DNA from: Bdellovibrionales bacterium RIFOXYD12_FULL_39_22 | Lineage (GTDB): Bacteria; Bdellovibrionota; Bacteriovoracia; Bacteriovoracales; Bacteriovoracaceae | Assembly: GCA_001770205.1 (NCBI GenBank) | Contig: MEQL01000047.1 | Coordinates: 62,001 to 126,000, forward strand | Length of the DNA stretch: 64,000 nucleotides | Direction: 5' to 3' | In this document: piece after piece, positions 54,590 through 64,000 of the stretch | How the letters are laid out: every line of letters begins with the position of its first letter | How positions within the stretch are numbered: position 1 is the stretch's first letter | Notes under the pieces: generated by a model | Database searches by the model: none | Told to the model about the DNA's origin: nothing | The model's input: the letters and a program-made list of their open reading frames with translations, nothing else | Program-made: the position numbers and the translations under genes

Positions 54590-54617
54590 ATTTGTCATGA
54601 CTACCCTGGAGGGCAAG

Positions 54618-54986
54618 ATGTATAGTGTTGTAGAAATTTCAGGCCACCAATACAAGGTTAAGGCCGGTGACCTAATAGACGTTGAAAAACTTTCCGCACA
54701 TGAAGAAGGAAGTACCGTAACTTTTGATAAAGTTCTTTTTGTTGGTGGTGATAATAATCTCGTGGGACTTCCAACTGTTGCTGGCGCCAAAGTGACCGCC
54801 AAAATAATTCGCCATGATCGCAGTAGAAAATTGTTAATCCACAAGCGCAAAAAGGCCGGCCGGAAATATACTAATGGTTTCAGAAAACACTACACGGCAC
54901 TACTCATTACCGAACTTGCCGATGGCAAGGGTAATGTAAAAACCATTGATAAAAGTTCAAAGGCCGCAGAGAAATTTTTAAAATAG
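54618..54986 (+). CDS. rplU: 50S ribosomal protein L21 (122 aa)
   Basis: The L21 sequence MYSVVEISGHQYKVKAGD ... HKRKKAGRKYTNGFRKHYT (given in parts) is unmistakable. The ATG at 54618 is set by GGAGGG 4 nt upstream and gives the standard N-terminus. A short C-terminal extension (GKGNVKTIDKSSKAAEKFLK) goes beyond the usual end. It is followed by rpmA, 48 bp away. Confidence 0.96.
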   Translation: MYSVVEISGHQYKVKAGDLIDVEKLSAHEEGSTVTFDKVLFVGGDNNLVGLPTVAGAKVTAKIIRHDRSRKLLIHKRKKAGRKYTNGFRKHYTALLITELADGKGNVKTIDKSSKAAEKFLK

Positions 54987-55034
54987 AGATAAACGTATTT
55001 ATATAAAGATTTGAGATAAGCAAGGAGCAACATA

Positions 55035-55283
55035 ATGGCACATAAAAAAGCGGGCGGTTCCACCACAAACGGACGTGATTCTAACCCTAAGATGTATGGC
55101 GTAAAAAAATATGGCGGAGAGAATGTAATTACCGGCAATATCATTGTTAGACAATGCGGCTCAAAAATTCATCCTGGAACCGGCGTTGGCATGGGTAAAG
55201 ACTTTACTATTTTTGCCACCCGTGATGGAAATGTTAAATTTTCTTTCTATAGCAAGAAAAAACAGATTGTTTCAGTAATTTAA
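55035..55283 (+). CDS. rpmA: 50S ribosomal protein L27 (82 aa)
   Basis: [20 protein letters not shown] is the mature-type N-terminus that reaches the peptidyl transferase centre, with no Firmicute-type cleaved extension. [21 protein letters not shown] is the conserved core, with Cys where most bacteria have Arg. AAGGAG precedes the ATG. A strong terminator follows. Confidence 0.97.
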   Translation: MAHKKAGGSTTNGRDSNPKMYGVKKYGGENVITGNIIVRQCGSKIHPGTGVGMGKDFTIFATRDGNVKFSFYSKKKQIVSVI

Positions 55284-55327
55284 TCGCTCATAGATTTATT
55301 AGTGATTAAATATACAAACTAGATAAT

Positions 55328-55361
55328 AAAAAAGGGGAGGCGAAAAACTCCCCTTTTTTTT
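55328..55361 (+). terminator. strong intrinsic terminator after rpmA
   Basis: GGGGAG and CTCCCC (55334-55339 / 55348-55353), extended by an A-run pairing with the T-run, form a 12-bp stem around the loop GCGAAAAA, followed by eight Ts. It lies only 28 bases before the obgE start. Confidence 0.92.
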
Positions 55362-55368
55362 CACCTAG

Positions 55369-56878
<1,510 letters not shown>

Positions 56879-56892
56879 CAACTCTAGATGGT

Positions 56893-57363
56893 ATGAAAGA
56901 GTTACATATAATCTCTGTCGGAAAAATAAAAGAATCTCGAATTGTTGAACTAGAACAAGAATATTGCAAGCGATTGCCTTCTCACTTTTTAAAAATACAC
57001 GAAGTAAAATCTTTTGAAGAAAATACCATCTTAGAAGCGCAGGCCATCGAAAAAAAAATCGAAGCAATCATAGGGCGCAGTAATAGTTCTAATTTTGATC
57101 TCATTTTACTTTCAGAACATGGTAAAAATAGAAGCACTCCTGAATTTGCCGACTGGTTATATAATCTTTTGGCCGCACCTTCGGGTAAAATATTTCTGGC
57201 CATCGGCGGGGCCGCCGGCCTGGATAAATCTTTATACCATAAAAGCAATCAGCTCCTCTCATTATCTCCGCTGACATTTCCCCATAAGCTTGCCAGACTA
57301 ATTCTCATTGAGCAGATCTATCGCGCTTACACTATAAAAAACAATCACCCCTATCATAAATAA
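56893..57363 (+). CDS. rlmH: 23S rRNA (pseudouridine1915-N3) methyltransferase (156 aa)
   Basis: The N-terminus (ELHIISVGKIKE), LLSEHGKNRSTPEFA, FLAIGGAAGLD and the ending LILIEQIYRAYTIKNNHPYHK match RlmH, a small SPOUT enzyme. It lies 14 bp behind rsfS, the usual rsfS-rlmH order. No Shine-Dalgarno sequence is clear. Confidence 0.95.
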   Translation: MKELHIISVGKIKESRIVELEQEYCKRLPSHFLKIHEVKSFEENTILEAQAIEKKIEAIIGRSNSSNFDLILLSEHGKNRSTPEFADWLYNLLAAPSGKIFLAIGGAAGLDKSLYHKSNQLLSLSPLTFPHKLARLILIEQIYRAYTIKNNHPYHK

Positions 57364-57432
57364 GAAAAAAATTTGCCGCGTAAAAAAAACGGGACGGCAA
57401 CAATCTAGACATTAGAATAAATTAAATGTTAG

Positions 57433-57466
57433 CCTATTTATAAGTTAGATTGGCCGTTTAAATAGG
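57433..57466 (+). promoter_or_regulatory. inverted repeat overlapping a ribosome site
   Basis: CCTATTTA and TAAATAGG (57433-57440 / 57459-57466) form a perfect 8-bp stem with an 18-base loop. Its right arm ends inside the AGGGGAG ribosome site of the gene at 57473, so the stem could mask translation. Confidence 0.35.
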
Positions 57467-57472
57467 GGAGAG

Positions 57473-58204
57473 ATGATGCGATCGTTTGTATTTAAAATTT
57501 TGTACATTTTTTTGATGGCCTTTTTCTTGCTTGCTCCCTCCTGGGGAAAAATACCCCCCGCTTCCATAACTCCGCCCGATCGCTACATCTTTGATCGGGC
57601 ATCACGAATCCCTTTGGAATTTCAAAAACTGCTTCCTCGCTGGAATAGTAGCGATTATGTCGTTATCTATGTCCGCACGGCCATAATTAATCGCGACATC
57701 AGAGATCTGCGGCCAGAAACGATAAATGATGAAAATACACTTCGCCAATTCCTAAGCGCCAAGGCCACAGAAGAAATTAAAGAACGAACTTTCAAAATTA
57801 CCAAGAAAGTAGAGATCGGAGTTTTTTTTAAAACAGTATCCTTCACACAAGAAAACTTTAGTGAAAATTATGAGGAAGAAAATGACAATGAGGCCTTAAC
57901 AAATATTTTCTCTAGCATAGCTCAATTTCCATATGCTAAAAATAAAACCGATGATGATAGTCCTGATAATGTCCAAATGTTTAGTTATGGAAATAATTTT
58001 TCCAGTATGTTTAAAGAATCAGTTGGCCTCAATCGCTTTTTCGATGGTGGCGAAAATAAAACTTTTTTTGTCTCCTACTCTTTTGCCAGTATCACTTCCG
58101 AAAACTACGAAGAACATCGTTTCATTTTGAATAATTTCTTAAAATCACAAACAGAACAAGAGTTTAACAACTTGTTAAACAACGTTGGTGTTCTTTTCAG
58201 ATAA
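57473..58204 (+). CDS. unknown secreted protein (243 aa)
   Basis: A signal peptide (hydrophobic residues 9-23, ending at SWG) is followed by an acidic protein rich in Asn/Glu/Asp, with SDYVVIYVRTAIINRDIRDLRP and KEIKER-like helices, and repeated FSSM/FFVSYSFAS segments. No family is recognised. AGGGGAG lies just before tandem ATGs at 57473 and 57476; the second is equally likely. Confidence 0.6.
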   Translation: MMRSFVFKILYIFLMAFFLLAPSWGKIPPASITPPDRYIFDRASRIPLEFQKLLPRWNSSDYVVIYVRTAIINRDIRDLRPETINDENTLRQFLSAKATEEIKERTFKITKKVEIGVFFKTVSFTQENFSENYEEENDNEALTNIFSSIAQFPYAKNKTDDDSPDNVQMFSYGNNFSSMFKESVGLNRFFDGGENKTFFVSYSFASITSENYEEHRFILNNFLKSQTEQEFNNLLNNVGVLFR

Positions 58205-58231
58205 TCAATAATCTGCGCTCTAATCTTACCA

Positions 58232-58891
58232 CTAAATTACCGGGCCCTGAGCGGGAATTTTTTGTCGCTCTTCACTTCTTTTAATCTTCGGGAATTTTAT
58301 CCTAATATGATTTCTACTAGTTTCAATCTCCATTTTATCAGCATCTACGCCCTCTGGTATGGGAAAATTCCGGTTAACACTCTCTACGCTTCGGGATCGA
58401 CTTTGCCCTCCTCCTGGCATCTGCTTTGACTCTTCCTTCTCCACTACTCCCGAAATAGAAATCATCCCGTCTTTGGCCTTTACATCCACTTTTTGATCTT
58501 TCAACCCGTCTACCGATACATCATAATAGACAAACTTATCATTTTCTCCTCTTTTAATCTCACTCAAATCTCCGCCAAATTTATTTCCATACCAGCCATC
58601 AAAAAGCGCATTAAAATCGTCTGAGCTTCCACCTGAATTTTTGAAATGCTCTCGCAACTGTTTTTTCATTCGCTCCATCTCTGCAAAAGGATCAAAATCA
58701 TCTCGAAAAAAACTGTTATCAAAAAAACCATCTAGCAGTGCTCGCATTTGAGCTCGCTCCGAATTTTGGCCCCGCGCCTCTTTCTGTTTATATTCCTCGA
58801 TACATTTTGTACAATCGCACTTCTCCTCCGCCGAACATGCAAATGATGTGAATAAAAGGCCAAATAGTCCGATAAAGATTATCTTCGACAT
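58232..58891 (-). CDS. exported Hsp20 (alpha-crystallin) domain protein (219 aa)
   Basis: The start at 58891 has GGAG 9 nt upstream and gives a signal peptide (KIIFIGLFGLLFTSFAC). The mature N-terminus has a Cys-rich CDCTKC motif and an Asp/Phe-rich helical arm. An alpha-crystallin domain (about residues 115-205) follows: YYDVSVDGLKDQKVDVKAKD, ISISGVVEKEE, NRNFPIPEGVDADKMEIE. Small heat-shock proteins are normally cytoplasmic, so export to the periplasm, perhaps as a lipoprotein, is unusual. It is 16 bp downstream of the OsmC gene and co-transcribed. Confidence 0.8.
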   Translation of the reverse strand: MSKIIFIGLFGLLFTSFACSAEEKCDCTKCIEEYKQKEARGQNSERAQMRALLDGFFDNSFFRDDFDPFAEMERMKKQLREHFKNSGGSSDDFNALFDGWYGNKFGGDLSEIKRGENDKFVYYDVSVDGLKDQKVDVKAKDGMISISGVVEKEESKQMPGGGQSRSRSVESVNRNFPIPEGVDADKMEIETSRNHIRIKFPKIKRSEERQKIPAQGPVI

Positions 58892-58907
58892 AGACACATT
58901 CTCCATT

Positions 58908-59303
58908 TTACTGCTTAATTTTAACTTCAAACTCTGGAGTGGCCTGAATAAGTTTTTTTACAGTGCATTGTTCCGCCGAAGCGATAACCGCTGATTTATA
59001 TTTTTCAGGAAAATTTTTGGGCAACTCGATTTCAATTTCAATTTTCCGTTTGTATTTATTATCTCCTTCAGACCTCTTATCCCTCTGGATTACGCGAATT
59101 CCTTCCGTCGAAATATTTCTACTATCACAAAAACTTCTTACGTAATAGGCCGCACATAGCGCAAGCGAGGCCAAAAAATATTCAAATGGCGAAGCAGCAC
59201 TATCCTCTCCGCCATCCCCCTTTGGTTGATCTGCTAGCACAATATGATTGCCTACTTTTGCTTCTACTTTTTTGCCTGTTCCGATTGAAACTTCGATATC
59301 CAC
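58908..59303 (-). CDS. OsmC/Ohr-family protein (131 aa)
   Basis: The two redox Cys are in SLALCAAYYVRSFC (first motif) and AEQCTVKKL (second), with SPFEYFLASL between strands. Members reduce peroxides or sulfur species. The GTG at 59303 with GGAGG 5 nt upstream is preferred over the ATG at 59315, whose GGAGG lies inside the codon run. It is divergent from the symporter gene and upstream of the exported Hsp20 gene. Confidence 0.85.
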   Translation of the reverse strand: MDIEVSIGTGKKVEAKVGNHIVLADQPKGDGGEDSAASPFEYFLASLALCAAYYVRSFCDSRNISTEGIRVIQRDKRSEGDNKYKRKIEIEIELPKNFPEKYKSAVIASAEQCTVKKLIQATPEFEVKIKQ

Positions 59304-59366
59304 AAATGCCTCCATTTATTTCAAATTATCACATAAAATACGCTGGGATTTTACAACCAAATAAAC

Positions 59367-59372
59367 TAGAAT
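59367..59372 (+). promoter_or_regulatory. -10 box close to the symporter start
   Basis: TAGAAT (5/6) ends 8 nt before the ATG at 59381, again implying a leaderless mRNA. The -35 match is poor, so this is weaker than the other cases. Confidence 0.3.
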
Positions 59373-59380
59373 TTCAACCA

Positions 59381-60829
59381 ATGAATAAAACTTTTGAAAG
59401 TAAAATAGATTTTAGCAACATAATGTCAGTATTAGATTGGTCGATATTCATTGCTATTTTGGCAACCACATATGCGGCAGTTATTTACGGTAACCGCCTT
59501 AAAAATAAAGTTGATAATAATAAAAGCGAAACTATTGAGCAAAAAAATATTTTAGAATTTCTACTTATGGGCCGCCAACTAACGCTCCCTCTTTTTGTCG
59601 GAACGCTGGTAGCAACCTGGTATGGAGGAATTTTAGGGGTAACCAAGATTGCTTTTGAAAGTGGAATATATAACTTCATTACTCAGGGATTTTTTTGGTA
59701 TTTAACATATGTCATCTTTGCACTATTTTTGGTCAAAAAAATTCGGCCCTATAATGCGCTAACACTTCCCGATATGGTAAATAAAATGTTTGGCCCCAAA
59801 GCAAGTATTGTGGCCGCCATTTTCACATTCTTTAACACTCTCCCCGTTGCCTACACCATAAGTATTGGATTGGTACTACAACTTTTTTTTCCCGGCACAC
59901 TACTTTTGATGATGTCAATTGCTATGGCCGTCGCCATTATCTACTCCATTTGGGGTGGCCTGCGCGCCATCGTTTTTTCCGATTTCGTCCAATTTACGGT
60001 GATGGTTTCCTCAGTTATTCTTGTGGCACTAACCTCTGTTTTTAGTTTTGGTGGGATCTCTTTTTTACAAAGTAAACTACCCGCGACTCACTTTTCTCCT
60101 ACTGGTGGATACGGAATAGGTGCAACTTTAATCTGGGGATTCATTGCCTTATCTACATTGGTAGATCCAGGATTTTATCAGCGCGTCTTTGCCGCCAAAA
60201 ATGATAAAACAGCAAAAGTTGGAATATTAATTTCCACCCTAATTTGGTTTGTGTTTGATATCTGCACTACACTAGGAGGAATGTATGCCCGAGCAACCAT
60301 TCCTGACGCAGAACCATCATTTGCTTATATGATTTATACCGCACAACTACTTCCTAATGGCCTTCGCGGTTTTTTCTTTGCTGGCATTATTGCAACCATA
60401 TTATCTACTCTAGACTCTTACCTTTTTATTGCCGGAACAACTATTTCGGTTGATCTGGTTCCAAAAAAACTACAGCAAAAAAAATTTATTTTTCACCATC
60501 TGGGCCTTATGGCAGTTGGAATCCTTACCGTGTTGTTGGCCAATAGTTTTGAAGGTGACATAAAAACGGCCTGGAAAACACTGGGGAGTTATTTTGCTTC
60601 CTGCTTACTTCTTCCAGTGATGTATGGACATATTTTTCCGAAAAAAATTTCCGACGGACAATTTGTCTTTGCTAGTATCCTCGGAGTTATTGCTGTTACT
60701 TACTGGCGCCTTACCCCCAAAGGTGGCCTGTGGGCAGAAGTGGATGAACTCTACGTTGGAATTGTTATTACTACGCTAGGAATTTTGCTTTTTCCACTCT
60801 TGAGAGACATGACAAAGCAAAAAAAATGA
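59381..60829 (+). CDS. sodium/solute symporter (SSS/SLC5 family, 482 aa)
   Basis: Thirteen or so membrane helices and family segments are present: LVATWYGGILGVTKIAFESGIY (in parts), SIWGGLRAIVFSDFVQF, GYGIGATLIWGFIALSTLVDPGFYQRVFAAK (in parts) and IATILSTLDSYLFIAG. It carries a solute with Na+; the substrate (proline, pantothenate, acetate or sugar type) cannot be told. The ATG at 59381 gives a normal first helix. Malic enzyme follows. Confidence 0.88.
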   Translation: MNKTFESKIDFSNIMSVLDWSIFIAILATTYAAVIYGNRLKNKVDNNKSETIEQKNILEFLLMGRQLTLPLFVGTLVATWYGGILGVTKIAFESGIYNFITQGFFWYLTYVIFALFLVKKIRPYNALTLPDMVNKMFGPKASIVAAIFTFFNTLPVAYTISIGLVLQLFFPGTLLLMMSIAMAVAIIYSIWGGLRAIVFSDFVQFTVMVSSVILVALTSVFSFGGISFLQSKLPATHFSPTGGYGIGATLIWGFIALSTLVDPGFYQRVFAAKNDKTAKVGILISTLIWFVFDICTTLGGMYARATIPDAEPSFAYMIYTAQLLPNGLRGFFFAGIIATILSTLDSYLFIAGTTISVDLVPKKLQQKKFIFHHLGLMAVGILTVLLANSFEGDIKTAWKTLGSYFASCLLLPVMYGHIFPKKISDGQFVFASILGVIAVTYWRLTPKGGLWAEVDELYVGIVITTLGILLFPLLRDMTKQKK

Positions 60830-60834
60830 AATAG

Positions 60835-60886
60835 CCTATCCCCCTATAAATTTTCATGTACCAATATTTACCCAACAAAGGATAGG
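60835..60886 (+). promoter_or_regulatory. inverted repeat that can mask the maeB ribosome site
   Basis: CCTATCC (60835-60841) is the exact complement of GGATAGG (60880-60886), which is the ribosome site of malic enzyme. Folding of the 38-base loop would hide it. Chance pairing of 7 bases cannot be excluded. Confidence 0.35.
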
Positions 60887-60889
60887 AAA

Positions 60890-62179
60890 ATGGCAACACC
60901 AAACACTGACACCATCAAAAAACAAGCAGCTCTCGATTATCACTCCAAGGGGAAACCTGGAAAAATAGAAGTTGTATCTACCAAGCCATGTCAAACCGCA
61001 GAAGATTTGGCCTTGGCCTACACACCTGGAGTCGCAATCCCGTGCCTTGAAATTGAAAAAAATCCAGAGGATGCATATAAATATACCTCCAAAGGTAATC
61101 TTGTCGCCGTTATCTCTAACGGAACTGCGGTTTTAGGTTTAGGTGACATTGGGGCAATGGCCGGAAAACCTGTAATGGAAGGAAAGGGCGTTCTTTTTAA
61201 ACGCTTTGCCGATGTTGATGTTTTCGATCTAGAGGTTAACGATCACACCATTGAAGGAATGGTAGATATCGTCTCTAAATTGGAGCCAACTTTTGGAGGT
61301 ATCAATCTCGAAGATATCAAAGCTCCAGAATGCTTTGAAATTGAAGAACAATTAATTAAAAAAATGAATATTCCTGTTTTTCATGATGATCAACATGGAA
61401 CAGCAATTATATCTTCTGCTGGCCTAATTAATGCGCTCGAAATTACCAAGCGAGATATCAAAAAGGCGAAGGTAGTTTTTAATGGCGCAGGAGCGGCAGC
61501 AATCGCTTGTGCAAAACTATTTTTGGATCTAGGCGTCCGCAATGAAAATCTTATTCTTTGTGATACTAAGGGTGTTGTTTATAAGGGCAGAACTCAAGGC
61601 ATGAATAAGTACAAAGAAATGTTTGCGGTTGATACCAAGCTGCGCACTCTGGCCGATGCCGTAAATGGCGCCGACGTTTTTGTTGGTTGTTCAGTGGCCG
61701 GAGCTCTAACTAAAGAGATGGTAAAAACTATGGCCAAAAGTCCAATTATCTTTGCAATGGCCAATCCCGTTCCTGAGATACTGCCACACGAAGTAAAAGA
61801 AGTTCGCTCCGACGCTATCGTTGCCACGGGACGATCTGATTTTAACAACCAAGTAAATAACGTCTTGGGCTTTCCATTTATCTTCCGAGCAGCACTAGAT
61901 GTACGCGCCAGCAAAATTAACAATGAAATGAAACTAGCGGCGGCCCGCGCTTTGGCCGCACTGGCAAAAGAACCTGTAACGGATCAAGTTCGCCAGGCCT
62001 ATGGAAATAAAGATTTCACTTTTGGCCCTGACTACATTATCCCCAAACCATTCGACAAACGTGTCTTAGTTTGGGAAACCATAGCGGTTGCCAAGGCAGC
62101 AATGGAAACTGGTGTTGCCAAAAATCCTATCAAGGATTTTGATGCTTATAAAAAACAACTAGAGGCAAGACTGAAGTAA
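60890..62179 (+). CDS. maeB: malic enzyme, short form without phosphotransacetylase domain (429 aa)
   Basis: Oxidative decarboxylation of malate to pyruvate. [55 protein letters not shown] and the NAD(P) site [17 protein letters not shown] are intact. It is the approximately 430-aa MaeB-type catalytic part; the PTA-like C-terminal domain of E. coli MaeB is absent. AGGATAGGA precedes the ATG. Confidence 0.95.
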   Translation: MATPNTDTIKKQAALDYHSKGKPGKIEVVSTKPCQTAEDLALAYTPGVAIPCLEIEKNPEDAYKYTSKGNLVAVISNGTAVLGLGDIGAMAGKPVMEGKGVLFKRFADVDVFDLEVNDHTIEGMVDIVSKLEPTFGGINLEDIKAPECFEIEEQLIKKMNIPVFHDDQHGTAIISSAGLINALEITKRDIKKAKVVFNGAGAAAIACAKLFLDLGVRNENLILCDTKGVVYKGRTQGMNKYKEMFAVDTKLRTLADAVNGADVFVGCSVAGALTKEMVKTMAKSPIIFAMANPVPEILPHEVKEVRSDAIVATGRSDFNNQVNNVLGFPFIFRAALDVRASKINNEMKLAAARALAALAKEPVTDQVRQAYGNKDFTFGPDYIIPKPFDKRVLVWETIAVAKAAMETGVAKNPIKDFDAYKKQLEARLK

Positions 62180-62194
62180 TTGGGCCCTAATTAT

Positions 62195-62226
62195 TTGAGC
62201 GGTAATAACTATTTATTGCCGCTCAA
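62195..62226 (+). terminator. 13-bp hairpin after maeB
   Basis: TTGAGCGGTAATA and TATTGCCGCTCAA pair over 13 bases (one G-U) around a 6-base loop. No U-tract follows, so termination would need Rho or the fold could be a processing signal. It ends 13 nt before the next ATG. Confidence 0.55.
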
Positions 62227-62239
62227 GCATTGAGTTTGA

Positions 62240-62899
62240 ATGGAACCATCATATCGTTTTGATTACAAAAAAAATATCTCCTACTCTAAACTCATTAGTC
62301 GCCTATTTGCCTTTTCATTGACTTTTTTTTTAATCTACTCCTTTTTTTGTTATTTTTTTATTCTCTCTTCTAACAAAGAAAACACTAATTCTTCCGAATT
62401 TTTTTTCAATCGCCCGCCAGACGTAATTGTGGTTTTTACCGGTGATACAGGGAGGATTCCTTACGCCATAGAACAGGCCAAGAAATTTAAGCAATCAAAT
62501 ATTTTGATTACAGGAGTCTATTCTAAAAATACCGTTGAATCACTTCTGCGGCCACTTGAGGATGCTGCCGATCTAGATATTAATCAGCTTTCCATAGATT
62601 ATACGGCCAGAAATACTATTGAAAACGCCATTGCCACTCTACGCCATTTACGCGAACACAAAACACTCTTTAATGTATTAATTATTTCTCATGACTATCA
62701 CCTGATGCGCATAAAACTTACCATGAATAAACTACGCACGGGCCATGACGATTTTGAGTTTTTCTATTCCGGAATCAAGACAGATTATTCTAAATGGCGC
62801 AACCTAAAAATATTATACAAAGAAGTATTTAAACTCTTTCGCGCATATATTTTTCTATCATTTTGGGATGCTGAGATTATCACCACCGAAAGCATTTAA
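62240..62899 (+). CDS. DUF218 (YdcF/ElyC-like) membrane protein (219 aa)
   Basis: One N-terminal transmembrane helix (residues about 18-42) precedes a DUF218 domain: VIVVFTGDTGRIPYAIEQAK, ILITGVYSKNTVESLL, TARNTIENAIATLRHL and NVLIISHDYHLMRIKLTMNK. Such proteins affect envelope assembly (ElyC) or bind SAM (YdcF); the role is not settled. It converges on the relA/spoT gene with no gap. Confidence 0.85.
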   Translation: MEPSYRFDYKKNISYSKLISRLFAFSLTFFLIYSFFCYFFILSSNKENTNSSEFFFNRPPDVIVVFTGDTGRIPYAIEQAKKFKQSNILITGVYSKNTVESLLRPLEDAADLDINQLSIDYTARNTIENAIATLRHLREHKTLFNVLIISHDYHLMRIKLTMNKLRTGHDDFEFFYSGIKTDYSKWRNLKILYKEVFKLFRAYIFLSFWDAEIITTESI

Positions 62900-64000
62900 T
62901 TAAATTCTGCTAACGCTAATAACTTCCTCTAGAGACTCTAGGGCGCTAGTAATTCGCAGAAGCTCACTAAAATCTTTTACTTCAACTTCAAATAAAAAAC
63001 TTCCCTTCCGATCAGGCAGCGATTTGGCGATGGCAGTACGGATATTGATATTAAGTTTATTAATGGCATTAGAAATTTGTGACAACATTCCTGGCCGATC
63101 ATGTGTTATCACTCGAATATTCACTGGATGCTTAAATTTAAACTCCTCATTCCAGGTAACATTAATCGTGCGCTCAGCATCATGCATTTCCACCCGATCA
63201 CAGCTAACGGTGTGCACCGTAATACCACGCCCCCTGGTAATATGTCCGACTATTGGATCTCCAGGAATTGGACTACAACATTTGGCAATACGAACTACTA
63301 AGTCATCCATGCCATCAACAATTACGGCATTATCTCGATGCGCTTTTTTCTTAACCGCGTCAGTTAGTTTTTGCGAATAAGTAGAAATCTCATCAATCTT
63401 CTGCTCAATAATCTCTGGGCCCTCTTCCGTTCCTTTTTTCTGCAATGTTGGAGCAAAAGACAAAATATGCTGAGTAGTAATTTTCCCCGCCCCCACTCCA
63501 ATAAAAAGCTCCTCGTCTGATTGTAAATTGCACCCCTTCAAAATATCATTCCAAGCTTCGCTCTTTTTTAATGTTTTAACCGAAGTAGAAAAAAGACGCA
63601 GCGTTTTCTCCAATAGATCCTCTCCAACATCTCTACTATGTTCTCGTTCTACCTTTTGTAGCCACTGTTTAATTTTTGTTTTTGCTTTTGAAGTTTTAAC
63701 AATATTAAGCCAATCCTTAGAAGGAGTTTGTGTTTTGCTAGTCAAAACCTCTACCGAATCACCAGATTTTAATTTATAGCGCAAAGGTACAATTTTACCA
63801 TTAACCTTGGCCCCAACGCAGTGATTGCCAACTTCAGAGTGAACGGCATAAGCGAAATCAAGAGGGGTCGCAGAGTGACGTAATTCTAATACTTCTCCTT
63901 TGGGAGTAAATACATAAATTCCACCCATATCAAGATCATTTTTTACTACGTTCATAAATTCGCTGTTGCTATCAACATTCTTATTGAATTCCAACAACTC
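62900..64000 (-). CDS. RelA/SpoT-family (p)ppGpp enzyme, C-terminal half, cut by window edge
   Basis: The frame is open to base 64000, so the N-terminal hydrolase/synthetase domains lie outside. Visible are the TGS domain (VFTPKGEVLELRHSATPLDFAY, GAKVNGKIVPL), a helical region, the zinc-finger-type CCSPIPGDPIVGHITRGRG with HTVSCDRV, and a C-terminal ACT domain (THDRPGMLSQISNAINKLNI). Whether it is RelA, SpoT or a bifunctional Rel needs the missing part. Sequence order is as in full-length Rel proteins. Confidence 0.95.
   Translation of the reverse strand, partial: ELLEFNKNVDSNSEFMNVVKNDLDMGGIYVFTPKGEVLELRHSATPLDFAYAVHSEVGNHCVGAKVNGKIVPLRYKLKSGDSVEVLTSKTQTPSKDWLNIVKTSKAKTKIKQWLQKVEREHSRDVGEDLLEKTLRLFSTSVKTLKKSEAWNDILKGCNLQSDEELFIGVGAGKITTQHILSFAPTLQKKGTEEGPEIIEQKIDEISTYSQKLTDAVKKKAHRDNAVIVDGMDDLVVRIAKCCSPIPGDPIVGHITRGRGITVHTVSCDRVEMHDAERTINVTWNEEFKFKHPVNIRVITHDRPGMLSQISNAINKLNINIRTAIAKSLPDRKGSFLFEVEVKDFSELLRITSALESLEEVISVSRI

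Noticed and set aside
57373-57400. TTGCCG/CGGCAA hairpin after rlmH as a terminator
   Set aside because: The stem is short with a bulge and no U-tract follows on the plus strand; the A-rich flank would serve the minus strand, where no gene ends.

Overview
The window is an AT-rich, densely coded stretch of a Gram-negative (diderm) bacterial chromosome. An outer membrane is implied by an LptF/LptG-type permease, Lgt with several lipobox proteins, a beta-barrel-like protein, and an MltD-type lytic transglycosylase. Secreted macromolecule-degrading enzymes (gingipain-type protease, endonuclease I, S1/P1 nuclease), many low-similarity lipoproteins and an orphan sensor set suggest a Bdellovibrionota / Bacteriovorax-like predator or a relative. 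That is an inference from gene content, not proof. No rRNA, tRNA, CRISPR array, insertion sequence or prophage was seen. Both ends are chromosomal, and the last gene (relA/spoT family) runs off the right edge.

Layout. 0-6.2 kb: surface proteins (LVIVD-repeat lipoprotein, scramblase-like protein, NHL-repeat lipoprotein with a 24-bp tandem repeat, and a beta-rich protein with a damaged start). 6.2-11.8 kb: pta-ackA, membrane rhodanese, pseudouridine synthase, a lone response regulator, and a DUF2934 protein with a Thr/Lys-rich tail. 11.9-18.3 kb: endonuclease I, a C25 protease, MnmD-like tRNA methyltransferase, a MORN-repeat protein and S1/P1 nuclease. 18.3-22.2 kb: a TGS-uridine-kinase fusion, a large unknown protein and plsC. 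22.2-26.9 kb: a propionate (2-methylcitrate cycle) operon hbd-prpD-prpB-prpC with a palindrome on its promoter, an octamer repeat inside it and a terminator. 26.9-31.8 kb: a haem-type sensor, a HEPN/MNT toxin-antitoxin pair after a gene-poor stretch, a Cys-rich Sel1 protein and a nitrilase-family amidase. 31.8-41.6 kb: ugd, a flippase-like protein, and a six-gene minus-strand run trkH-trkA-sensor-lepA-unknown-DUF4143 ATPase. 41.7-48.2 kb: TrmA-family methyltransferase, TPR lipoprotein plus rodZ, LptF/G permease, pepA, trmL. 48.2-54.4 kb: envelope and unknown genes, mltD, lgt. 54.6-57.4 kb: ribosome-linked cluster rplU, rpmA, obgE, rsfS, rlmH. 57.4-64 kb: unknown secreted protein, exported Hsp20, OsmC-type protein, sodium/solute symporter, malic enzyme, DUF218 protein, and the relA/spoT C-terminal half.

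Together, pta-ackA, the methylcitrate operon, malic enzyme and the symporter fit growth on amino acids and short-chain acids released from digested polymers. RodZ, MltD, the LptF/G permease and Lgt form an envelope-building set.

Two signals cut across genes. The palindrome GGCC is far more frequent than base composition predicts, mostly as a codon ending in G followed by GCC (Ala). Several genes without a Shine-Dalgarno sequence have a sigma70-like -10 box 6-10 nt before the start codon, suggesting leaderless mRNAs.
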